From an uncultured Saprospiraceae bacterium (GTDB taxonomy: Bacteria; Bacteroidota; Bacteroidia; Chitinophagales; Saprospiraceae): a DNA stretch of 38,012 nucleotides. A program made the position numbers and the translations under genes. This document shows positions 1-7,460 of this stretch, piece after piece; position 1 is the first letter of the stretch, and each line of letters starts with the position of its first letter. Where the stretch lies: contig CALBWK010000242.1 of NCBI GenBank assembly GCA_937969415.1, positions 1-38,012 of the forward strand, in the 5' to 3' direction. The notes beneath the pieces are model-generated. The model saw nothing but the letters and a program-made list of their open reading frames with translations. It did not search any database and had not been told where the DNA came from.

Positions 1-2337
1 TTTTCTCTTGGTCTCATTCCAGATCTGATAAGCAAAACCTACATCAACCCTCTGATACTGCTTGAAGCGGAAGGTATTTCTAAATATCTCATTATCACCT
101 TTTAACCCGAAAGGCAAACCAGTCCCAAAAGTCAGGTTGAGATTCATCTTAAAGTTCTCATTCTGTGGCAGGTAATCTTGAAAGAAGATGGCAATATTGA
201 AAAACTGATCTGTAGGTCTTGGCACATAATCACGTTTCATTGGCTCTACATTTCCAGAGTCGAAGCCTAAATGCTGAACACCGTTGAGCCTCTCCTTGGC
301 ACTTAGAAAAGAGAGATTGACCCATGACTCGGCACCTGGCACAAATTCGCCATTGATTCTTAAGTCTAGACCAGTTACAAAACCCGTGGCATCGTTATCT
401 CCAGAATAACGGATTCTGACATTATCGATCTCGTAAGAAATCAGGTTATCCAGTTTCTTGTAGAAAAACTCAGTGATCAATCTGAATTTCTTTCTACTGA
501 CTTTTTTCCAATCAAAGTCATAACTCATTCCCGCCACAAAGTGAGTCGAGCGCTGGGCCAAAATATCAGTATTGACTAGACCTACAGGATTCCTAAGCTC
601 TCTATAGAAAGCAGGCTGCGCATAGATACCGGAGGACAATTTGAAGGTGATCTCTCTCTCCCATCCCAGAGGTTGATACAAGAATTGTATACGCGGGCTG
701 ACAACGGTTTCTCCATTCAGACTCCAATGCGAAGCTCTCACCCCTCCAGTAACTTTGAGGTCATAGCGGTTTTGCTTGGTGACACTAAAGCTGTTCTGTA
801 AATATGCTTCGAGTCTAAACGAGTTAAAGTTATTCTCAGACTTGATGACTTCGCTCAGCAGCACTTCATCTTGACTAAAGGGTAATGAATACCCAGCAGA
901 GTCTAAGCGTTCCCATTCATTAAGGCGATCATTAATATCTTCTTGCTGGTACTTAAGTCCCCATTGGATAAAATTATTTTTGCTGTCATCGTCACTCTGC
1001 AACTCTAGACCACCTTTGAGATGCACGTTGGCGATGGTATTCTCCAACCTGTTCCTAGCATTAAGATGTTGTGTGCCAGTACCCAAGATGGCCACCTCCT
1101 CAGTAGAGCCCTCTCCTGACAGATCAAATTCTACTTGGCTCAATCTATAGAAGCCAAGGATATCAAAATTCTCTGTTTCGAAGTTATCATAATACGATGC
1201 CAGCAACTTTATAAAAAGTGGATTCTTATCTCTCTCCGGCAAATAAGTAAAAGAGACCCCTCCCATCATATTCTGAAAGCCGTCCACTTCCTGCCCCTCA
1301 AAAGCACTCGACAATTGTAGTACCTGAGTAAACAATCCTGTCGCTGTAACTCTAGATTGAGGCACAAAATTATACTGACTTCTATTGAAGTTACCCAAGA
1401 AGCCAACTTGAAAATCTTTAGTCACATCGTAGGAAATAAATGTCTGTATATCGGCAAAGTTAGGCGTATACTCCCCTGCTACATCTAGCGATCCCAACAG
1501 ATACTGAGTTGTCTTGTATCTAGCACCTAGCAGATAACGCAACTTATTAAAGGCATTGGCCCCTAACTTCTTAGAACCCTCTATATGCGCAGAAGCACCA
1601 AGTAAACTGGCAGACGCAGAAGCTTTAAATTCTTCCGGCCGCTTGTATCTGATATCTAGAACAGAAGACATCTTGTCTCCATATCTAGCTTCAAATCCAC
1701 CTGAACTAAAGGACACATCTCTTATCAAATCAATATTGGGAAATGACAATCCTTCTTGCTGGGAAGACCGAATAAGCTGAGGCCTAAATATCTCAAAATC
1801 GTTGACATAGACAAGGTTCTCATCATAGTTACCACCTCTCACATTGTACTGTGAGCTCAGCTCTCCCCCTGTACCTCCTGATGCTCCTAAGGCAATATGA
1901 GGCAAGATACTCTCAAAGTTTCCACTTGCGGTTGGAAGTTTTTTGAACTCAGTAACCTCCTCTCGGACCATACCAACATCTTCCAATTTACTCTCTCGTA
2001 TAACGATCTCCAAATCGGACACTGAAGGAACCAGCTTAATATTGAGATTACGATTCGTGCCATTCGCTAGTCGTGCAATCTTATGCTCTGCATCCTCATA
2101 ACCTACTCTCGTAAATCCTAGGGTAATAATCTTATCACTTTCCACTTCCAAACTGTACTCTCCATAGCTGCTCGTCTCGGTGGTGACATTGGTGCCTTTG
2201 ACATACACGGTTACGAATTCGATAGGCTCATTTGTATCGATGTCCTTGACAACTCCAAAGAGTGTAGTCTGAGCTGAAGCCAAACCAGCTAAACAAAGAA
2301 ATCCAACCAGTACAATAAGAAACTTAGCTTGTCTCAT
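1..2337 (-). CDS. TonB-dependent outer membrane receptor, C-terminus outside the window
   Basis: Open frame of 779 codons with no stop, leaving the window at its left edge, so the C-terminal end of the barrel is missing. The N-terminus is a signal peptide (MRQAKFLIVLVGFLCLAG, then LASAQ). It is followed by a CarboxypepD_reg-like beta-sandwich (about residues 25-110, with GVVKDIDTNEPIEFVTVYV and a GEYSLEVE strand). A plug domain follows, with the typical VRGGNYDENLVYVND and a GGFEARYGDKMSSVLDI stretch. The remainder reads as beta-barrel. The protein sits in the outer membrane and would import a substrate using TonB energy; the substrate cannot be told, and no SusD partner is visible. Its ATG shares one base with the stop of rpe (TAATG at 2337), so the two are probably translationally coupled. 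Confidence 0.9.
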   Translation of the reverse strand, partial: MRQAKFLIVLVGFLCLAGLASAQTTLFGVVKDIDTNEPIEFVTVYVKGTNVTTETSSYGEYSLEVESDKIITLGFTRVGYEDAEHKIARLANGTNRNLNIKLVPSVSDLEIVIRESKLEDVGMVREEVTEFKKLPTASGNFESILPHIALGASGGTGGELSSQYNVRGGNYDENLVYVNDFEIFRPQLIRSSQQEGLSFPNIDLIRDVSFSSGGFEARYGDKMSSVLDIRYKRPEEFKASASASLLGASAHIEGSKKLGANAFNKLRYLLGARYKTTQYLLGSLDVAGEYTPNFADIQTFISYDVTKDFQVGFLGNFNRSQYNFVPQSRVTATGLFTQVLQLSSAFEGQEVDGFQNMMGGVSFTYLPERDKNPLFIKLLASYYDNFETENFDILGFYRLSQVEFDLSGEGSTEEVAILGTGTQHLNARNRLENTIANVHLKGGLELQSDDDSKNNFIQWGLKYQQEDINDRLNEWERLDSAGYSLPFSQDEVLLSEVIKSENNFNSFRLEAYLQNSFSVTKQNRYDLKVTGGVRASHWSLNGETVVSPRIQFLYQPLGWEREITFKLSSGIYAQPAFYRELRNPVGLVNTDILAQRSTHFVAGMSYDFDWKKVSRKKFRLITEFFYKKLDNLISYEIDNVRIRYSGDNDATGFVTGLDLRINGEFVPGAESWVNLSFLSAKERLNGVQHLGFDSGNVEPMKRDYVPRPTDQFFNIAIFFQDYLPQNENFKMNLNLTFGTGLPFGLKGDNEIFRNTFRFKQYQRVDVGFAYQIWNETKRK

Positions 2338-3008
2338 TATATGTCAAAGTTATTGATTTGAATAGAAGACAATCTTTCTATAGTCTTTGTAGGATCCTCA
2401 GATTTGAATACACTGCTACCTGCAACCAAGACATCGGCTCCTGCCTTGAGAATAGCCTCTGCATTTTGCAAACCTACACCACCATCTATTTCTATTAGTG
2501 TGTCTAAATTGCGTTCCGTAATTTTTTGCTTAAGAGTGCGGATTTTATGTAGCGTTCTATAGATAAACTTCTGGCCGCCGAAGCCTGGATTGACAGACAT
2601 CAAGCATACAAGATCAAGCCCTTCAAGGATATCATCTAAGGTATCTACATTGGTCTGTGGGTTGAGTGCTACGCCTGCCTTAGCCCCTTGAGATTGTATG
2701 TGGGTGATCAGCCTGTGCGCATGGGCAGTAGCTTCAAGGTGAAAGGTTACTACCTCTGCACCACACTCTATAAACGAGTCGACATACTTCTCAGGCTCGA
2801 CGATCATCAGATGTACATCGAGAGGCTTTTCGGAAACAGCCTTCATCTGCTTGACCAACATCTGCCCAAAAGAGATATTAGGGACAAAGACGCCATCCAT
2901 CACATCTACGTGTACCCAATCGGCCTTGCTCTGGTTGAGCATTTCGAAATCAGCATTAAGATGCCCATAATTGGCGGCAAGTATAGACGGGGCGATAAGA
3001 TGTGACAT
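2337..3008 (-). CDS. rpe: Ribulose-phosphate 3-epimerase
   Basis: A 223-residue TIM-barrel protein of the normal family length. It interconverts ribulose 5-phosphate and xylulose 5-phosphate in the cytoplasmic pentose phosphate pathway. Family motifs are intact: IAPSILAANYGHL at the N-terminus, HVDVMDGVFVPNISFG (metal His/Asp), DVHLMI, the phosphate-side MSVNPGFGGQKF, and EIDGGV near the C-terminus (catalytic Asp). An exact TACTTTTG -7 box lies about 28 bp upstream. The stop overlaps the start of the TonB receptor by one base. Confidence 0.97.
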   Translation of the reverse strand: MSHLIAPSILAANYGHLNADFEMLNQSKADWVHVDVMDGVFVPNISFGQMLVKQMKAVSEKPLDVHLMIVEPEKYVDSFIECGAEVVTFHLEATAHAHRLITHIQSQGAKAGVALNPQTNVDTLDDILEGLDLVCLMSVNPGFGGQKFIYRTLHKIRTLKQKITERNLDTLIEIDGGVGLQNAEAILKAGADVLVAGSSVFKSEDPTKTIERLSSIQINNFDI

Positions 3009-3036
3009 ATAAGCTTTACTTGTGATGTATAAAGTC

Positions 3037-3044
3037 CAAAAGTA
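3037..3044 (-). promoter_or_regulatory. -7 promoter box of rpe
   Basis: On the minus strand the sequence is TACTTTTG, an exact match to the Bacteroidota TAnnTTTG -7 consensus. It predicts a transcript start near 3033 and a leader of roughly 25 nt before the rpe ATG. No clear -33 TTG was identified at the expected spacing. Confidence 0.55.
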
Positions 3045-3144
3045 TCAATAATCTAGGGTTAAAAGGATAATAAGCGGAGGTTAGAATCCTGAATTGTCTT
3101 GTCTAGGTTAATGATGGAGTCGCAGAGGCTTAAGCACAATCAGC

Positions 3145-4104
3145 TTACTTAATAACCCCCAAGTGTAATATTCTCCCACCTGCTTGGTTGACAGGACTCA
3201 CACTCTTGCCGATGACAACACCGCGCTCTGGTGCAAAATATTCCTTGATGACATCGCCGAAGACATTTCTAAGAGTCGCAATCTTATCGCCTTTCTCTAC
3301 GATTTCAGTCACATTAGGATGTACTGCCAATAGGCCTCCTGAATCACAGTAAATCCAATAGGACCTCTTACATAAAACTGTCTCATCAGAGATTTCTTCG
3401 ACTTCAGAATCGGTGACGCCTATATGTCCTAGTAAATTATGAATGCCCGTCAGACCATCACGAATCATACCCTTCTGAAATAAATTGGGATTACCCACTT
3501 CAAGTGTAATGGCAGGAATATCTAGTTCGTCTGCAGTACCTCTCAGAGTACCATCACTTGGAGGATTATGTACGATAATCTGAGCATTCTGAAGCAAGGC
3601 CATTTTCCGCACAGTCTCATCACTCATATCGGCTCTTATGTAGTACGAATTGACACGGCCATTACTTGCTGTATGCAGATCTAACAGATAATCAAAATGT
3701 TTCACCAACCGATTTACAACCCTCCATGCATAGACCTGACTTACTGTTCCTGTTTCCTTGCCAGGCATTATATGATTGAGATCTACCCCATCAAGAAAGC
3801 GTCGCTTCTTTCGGAGGTACGAGGGGACATTAACTATGGGAGCTCCTATTATGACACCCTTGAGTTTCTTGACATCTATCTCCTTAAACAAACGTTGGAT
3901 AACAGGGATACCATTGAGTTCGTTGCCATGGACAGCTGCGGTTAATCCTATAACGGGGCCATCAGTGTATCCTTTAGCCACAATCAATGGCAACTTAATA
4001 GGTGCGCCCATCCCATCCTCGACCAGGTTGAGGAAGTATCTAGATATAATACCTGAGGGTATAGACTCAAGGTCTAGCTTGTTGATCGTTTGCGGTTCCG
4101 TCAT
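3145..4104 (-). CDS. Succinylglutamate desuccinylase/aspartoacylase-family zinc hydrolase
   Basis: A 319-residue M14-type metallohydrolase of the AstE/ASPA group, which cleaves amide bonds of N-acyl amino acids or peptides. Zinc ligands are visible: His59 and Glu62 in AAVHGNELNG, and His144 in LLDLHTASNGR. The catalytic-type Glu202 lies in AITLEVGNP. The family DLNR motif that holds the substrate carboxylate reads DLNH (109-111) here, so the substrate may differ from N-acetylaspartate or succinylglutamate. The C-terminal part (about 240-319) is the usual beta-rich lipoyl-like domain (GGLLAVHPNVTEIVEKGDKI). It overlaps the upstream ATP-grasp gene by 4 bp (ATGA), which implies a ligase/hydrolase pair. 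AstE-like genes near RimK-like ATP-grasp genes are a known arrangement; the substrate here is unknown. Confidence 0.85.
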   Translation of the reverse strand: MTEPQTINKLDLESIPSGIISRYFLNLVEDGMGAPIKLPLIVAKGYTDGPVIGLTAAVHGNELNGIPVIQRLFKEIDVKKLKGVIIGAPIVNVPSYLRKKRRFLDGVDLNHIMPGKETGTVSQVYAWRVVNRLVKHFDYLLDLHTASNGRVNSYYIRADMSDETVRKMALLQNAQIIVHNPPSDGTLRGTADELDIPAITLEVGNPNLFQKGMIRDGLTGIHNLLGHIGVTDSEVEEISDETVLCKRSYWIYCDSGGLLAVHPNVTEIVEKGDKIATLRNVFGDVIKEYFAPERGVVIGKSVSPVNQAGGRILHLGVIK

Positions 4105-5090
4105 AAGCTGCGAGTTAATACATTTTGGACAATTAGGTCTACACCTCTTTCGACTAAGGGCAGTCCCTTTAATTGAGCAATCTGAGGCAAACCACCTATG
4201 CTCGTGGTGTTAATTTCTGAAAGCACACGTTTCCCATCATCACTGACCAAGGTATCGACACCGTACATAACAATGCCTTTGGAGTCCAAGATCGGATGAA
4301 TGGTCTCAACGATATGTACCTCCTCCGGTGATACTTCCGAAAAGTGTGAGCTGCCGCCCATAGCCACATTGCAAAACCAAGAATCTTCTGTAGGCAATCT
4401 TAGCGAAGCACCCATAATATGACCATCTATAACGATAATGCGCTTGTCACCCAGCTTGACATTCTTAAGAAACTTAACTGCAAGATACGGTGTCGGTTGC
4501 TCTTGGTAGTGAGTAAGGAATGCATCCAAAGTCATCTTATCGGTTCCATTAGAGACAGCATTGTTTTCGATTTTCCAAATGCCTTTACCTCCATATTCGT
4601 TCAGGGGCTTTAGAACAATCGGAAACTGCTCACTGAATCGCTGGATATCATCCACTGTATGGCACAGTTGTAAGGATGGGCACACTTCTTGAAAATTGAG
4701 AAGAAAAGCCTTGCTACCAGTCTCAAAAATCGAGGTGGGGTTATTGATAACTATCTTGCCGATAAAGACAGCAGCTAAATATTGTAAAAAAATTTCGTTT
4801 AAAGGAGGCGGCATGCGCAACCATACAAAATCATAACTCTGAGGATCAGCGACTACATGTGGCCCATCTAAGGGATGAATAATTGTAGAAAATTTAAAAT
4901 CATCAGTAATAGTTGTCACCCAAAGTTCTGAGTTAGATACAGAATTAAAGAAATCGTGATTAGCTTTCGTTTTTCTACTGGCGACATCAACTTGCTCAGC
5001 TTCCTTGTGCTGCACTAATTCTGCTGCTAGACTATAAAGAGAATTTTCTGAAGAATGCCTTGAATGATCAGTCAGTATCAGGATCCTCAT
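4101..5090 (-). CDS. ATP-grasp ligase resembling glutathione synthetase (GshB/RimK superfamily)
   Basis: A 329-residue protein with GshB-like architecture. The N-terminal part carries FVWLRMPPPLNEIFLQYL and VINNPTSIFETGSKAFLL. The ATP-binding lysine and glycine loop are in VLKPLNEYGGKGIW (160-172). Next come LGDKRIIVIDGHIMGASLR (213-231) and the Mg-binding Glu292/Asn294 in LSEINTTS. Such enzymes join a carboxylate, through an acyl-phosphate, to an amine. No GshA homologue is seen beside it, so true glutathione synthesis is unproven. The gene starts 23 bp inside the 106-residue acidic protein gene and overlaps the hydrolase downstream by 4 bp, so it is tightly cotranslated. A RimK-like peptide ligase or polyamine conjugating enzyme are alternatives. 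Confidence 0.82.
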   Translation of the reverse strand: MRILILTDHSRHSSENSLYSLAAELVQHKEAEQVDVASRKTKANHDFFNSVSNSELWVTTITDDFKFSTIIHPLDGPHVVADPQSYDFVWLRMPPPLNEIFLQYLAAVFIGKIVINNPTSIFETGSKAFLLNFQEVCPSLQLCHTVDDIQRFSEQFPIVLKPLNEYGGKGIWKIENNAVSNGTDKMTLDAFLTHYQEQPTPYLAVKFLKNVKLGDKRIIVIDGHIMGASLRLPTEDSWFCNVAMGGSSHFSEVSPEEVHIVETIHPILDSKGIVMYGVDTLVSDDGKRVLSEINTTSIGGLPQIAQLKGLPLVERGVDLIVQNVLTRSL

Positions 5091-5388
5091 CAGGTATATT
5101 TTCGGCTTCGTTCATTTCTTGCAACTTATCCTGAGCATCATCAGTCAGATTGCCCTCTTCATCATAGTCATCATCCTCTTCGATAATTTCTTTAGCTTCT
5201 TCTCTTGTCATCCTAATGAGATAATAAAAAGCATCAGCTTCATATGGTAAGGCCATAACCAACTTTCCATCTCTATTTTTAAACTGAATCAGATGCTTTT
5301 CGAAGCCAAACGGAAACTTTAGCTTAATTTCTGTTAAAATATTTTCGGGAAGCTTGTCGTAGTCTTTTATAACTTTTGGTTTGCTCAT
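5068..5388 (-). CDS. Conserved small acidic hypothetical protein (106 aa)
   Basis: The first 70 residues look folded (VIKDYDKLPENILTEIKLKF, then GKLVMALPYEADAFYYLIRM). The last 40 are very acidic and probably disordered (EEDDDYDEEGNLTDD ... DEDPDTD). I recall similar short proteins with the same layout in other Bacteroidota, sometimes mislabelled DNA primase, but no function is established. No signal peptide or membrane segment. Its 3' end overlaps the GshB-like ligase gene by 23 bp. The Glu/Asp tail invites the idea that the neighbouring ATP-grasp enzyme acts on it, but that is speculation. Confidence 0.75.
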   Translation of the reverse strand: MSKPKVIKDYDKLPENILTEIKLKFPFGFEKHLIQFKNRDGKLVMALPYEADAFYYLIRMTREEAKEIIEEDDDYDEEGNLTDDAQDKLQEMNEAENIPDEDPDTD

Positions 5389-5464
5389 CGTTTACATTTT
5401 AGATATATAACTCAGGATTATGAGACAACTAATATTCCAGAGGAAATATTCATTTTGATTCTAC

Positions 5465-5602
5465 TCATTCTTCTTCCTCAAGGAGGTACTTGAAATTTTT
5501 ACTTTGCTTCTTATAGGGTTTCAACTTCTTTTTTTTCTGGCTTACCTTTTTAGGCATTTCAGATTTAGATTCTTCTTTAGGAAACTTTCTGACTTTTTTC
5601 AT
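5465..5602 (-). CDS. Small Lys-rich protein (45 aa) between speY and the acidic protein gene
   Basis: A short frame beginning MKKVRKFPKEESK and ending NFKYLLEEEE, with a highly basic middle (KKVSQKKKKLKPYKKQSK) and an acidic last four residues. It starts 35 bp after the speY stop and ends 76 bp before the next gene, on the same strand, filling what would otherwise be a 250-bp gap. The AT-rich spacer before the ATG (TAATTATTAAC) suits Bacteroidota translation starts. It resembles no family I recognise; composition alone suggests binding to nucleic acid or the ribosome. It could be a chance frame, though the length, position and strong composition favour a gene. Confidence 0.5.
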   Translation of the reverse strand: MKKVRKFPKEESKSEMPKKVSQKKKKLKPYKKQSKNFKYLLEEEE

Positions 5603-5637
5603 TTTTGCTTAACGGAGTTAATAATTAAACAATCGGG

Positions 5638-6609
5638 TTACCATCCCAGCACATAGGCAAATATGAGTGGGGCGACTATAGTTGCATCTGATTCTATGAC
5701 ATACCTAGGGGTTTCAGGAAGTAATTTTCCCCAAGTAATTTTTTCATTGGGCACCGCTCCAGAGTATGACCCATAACTGGTTGTGCTATCACTGATCTGA
5801 CAGAAATAAGACCACATCGGCACCTCTCTTTCTAGGTCTTGGTGGAGCATAGGCACGACACAGATAGGGAAATCTCCTGCAATACCACCGCCTATCTGAA
5901 AGAATCCGACGCCTCTATCCTTTGTGTTTTCCTCATACCATTTCGCGAGATACATCATGTATTGAATGCCGGATTTCATTGTAGCAGGAACTATATCCTT
6001 TTCTATACAGTAGGAGGCAAAGAAATTACCACAAGTAGAATCCTCCCACCCAGGTACGATGATAGGCAGATTCTTCTCAGCCGCTGCAAGTAGCCAGCTG
6101 TCTTTAGGGTCTATCTGATATTGACCTTTCAGCTCACCACTTAATAATATTTTATAAAAGTATTGATGCGGAAAGTAACTCTCCCCTTTTTCATCTGCAT
6201 CCTTCCATACTTTGTATAAGTGATCCTCTATAGCCCGCATAGCCTCTGCTTCAGGTATGCACGTATCTGTGACACGGTTGTAGTGATTATCAAGTAAGTC
6301 TTTCTCTTCAGCTGGTGAGAGATCTCTGTAATTAGGTATCCGCTTATAATGCTTATGGGCCACGAGATTAAACACATCTTCCTCTAGATTAGCCCCAGTG
6401 CAGGTGATGACATGTACCTTATCTTGCCGTATCATTTCTGCCAAAGACTTGCCCAACTCTGCAGTACTCATAGCCCCTGCAAGGGTTACCATCATTTTAT
6501 TGCCGGTGTCAAGTTGCACCTCATATTCTTTGGCAGCATCTACCAGCGAAGCCGCATTAAAGTGCTTGTAATGTTCTAGTATAAACTGAGATACTTTTCC
6601 TTTAGTCAT
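5638..6609 (-). CDS. speY: Deoxyhypusine synthase homologue, probable homospermidine synthase
   Basis: A 323-residue protein of the deoxyhypusine synthase (DHS) family. It keeps the NAD-binding CTGANLEED (about 70-78), GGG at 240-242, SGAVPNEKITWGK at 283-295 with the Trp293/Lys295 pair that matches the catalytic Trp327/Lys329 of human DHS, and Glu289 (human Glu323). By eye, Asp246 replaces human His288, and Tyr279 and Tyr282 replace Asp313 and Asp316. Bacteria lack eIF5A, and the DHS homologue SpeY of the cyanobacterium Anabaena is needed for homospermidine formation. Position directly after speA and speB fits transfer of a butylamine group between putrescine molecules. The start shares one base with the speB stop (TAATG). 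The exact product is inferred. Confidence 0.85.
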   Translation of the reverse strand: MTKGKVSQFILEHYKHFNAASLVDAAKEYEVQLDTGNKMMVTLAGAMSTAELGKSLAEMIRQDKVHVITCTGANLEEDVFNLVAHKHYKRIPNYRDLSPAEEKDLLDNHYNRVTDTCIPEAEAMRAIEDHLYKVWKDADEKGESYFPHQYFYKILLSGELKGQYQIDPKDSWLLAAAEKNLPIIVPGWEDSTCGNFFASYCIEKDIVPATMKSGIQYMMYLAKWYEENTKDRGVGFFQIGGGIAGDFPICVVPMLHQDLEREVPMWSYFCQISDSTTSYGSYSGAVPNEKITWGKLLPETPRYVIESDATIVAPLIFAYVLGW

Positions 6610-7454
6610 TATTTCGAAAATTTGTATGAAAGCATTTTGTAATAGAGCTTGGCTGCTAAGAACTGAGGTCCAGTGAGTCCAGCAATAGGTGCCAGCTCCA
6701 CTATATCAAAACCGACAACATTTTTTGCATCAAAGACAGATTGTAGATAATTAATCAGACGGTACCACGTCAGACCCCCCGGCTCTGGAGTCCCAGTGGC
6801 TGGCATAATCGACGGATCAAGTACATCTAAGTCCAGAGTGATATACACATCATCCGTCATCTGATTGATAGAACTTTCTATCCAGTCCCTATTGTAGTGC
6901 ATCTCATCAGCGAAGTAGGTTTTGCTATAATCCATATGCTCTTTCTCGCTGACATCCATACTCCGTATACCGACTTGTATGAGATTACAGTTCTGACTGG
7001 CATCGTATAAGGCGCAAGCGTGATTATACGCAGTACCCTCATAACTAGGTCTCAGATCTGCGTGGGCATCTAATTGGAGGATGGTCAGATTTTCATAGTG
7101 CTCGTAGTGGGCCTTTATGAGGCCAATACTTACTGAATGCTCCCCACCGAAAAACGTCAAAAACTTATCTAAGCCTAAAAGATTTTTGCACCGCTTGAAC
7201 ACCTCTGTGTACATATGCTCAGGGCTCTTAAAATCTTGCCAAGGCTCAGGCATATAGATGCCTTGCTTATAGACTTCTGAATTAGTCTCTATGTCATAGA
7301 GTTCCATATTTTCTGCCGCATCGAGAAAGGCCTCGAATCCTTTGTCAGCGCCTTTTCCCCAAGTGCTAGTACCGTCATAAGGAATAGACTGCAATAATAT
7401 CTTAGAATATTCTTTACTAGCGAACTGTGGGCTTATACCTGCAAAAGTTTTCAT
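6609..7454 (-). CDS. speB: Agmatinase (arginase-family ureohydrolase)
   Basis: A 281-residue ureohydrolase. The binuclear manganese ligands are present: His106 in FGGEHSVS, Asp129/His131/Asp133 in LDAHADLR, and Asp208/Asp210 in TLDLDVLDPS. The substrate-side GTPEPGGL follows at about 221-228. In this family the reaction is removal of urea from a guanidino group. Next to an arginine decarboxylase the substrate is most likely agmatine, giving putrescine. Formiminoglutamase or arginase activity cannot be excluded from sequence alone. It begins 6 bp after speA and ends in a one-base overlap with speY. Confidence 0.88.
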   Translation of the reverse strand: MKTFAGISPQFASKEYSKILLQSIPYDGTSTWGKGADKGFEAFLDAAENMELYDIETNSEVYKQGIYMPEPWQDFKSPEHMYTEVFKRCKNLLGLDKFLTFFGGEHSVSIGLIKAHYEHYENLTILQLDAHADLRPSYEGTAYNHACALYDASQNCNLIQVGIRSMDVSEKEHMDYSKTYFADEMHYNRDWIESSINQMTDDVYITLDLDVLDPSIMPATGTPEPGGLTWYRLINYLQSVFDAKNVVGFDIVELAPIAGLTGPQFLAAKLYYKMLSYKFSK

Positions 7455-7460
7455 ACTGTA

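Noticed and set aside
3776-4213. A 145-codon plus-strand frame opposite the hydrolase and ligase genes
   Set aside because: It is antisense to two well-supported genes and its translation has no family features.
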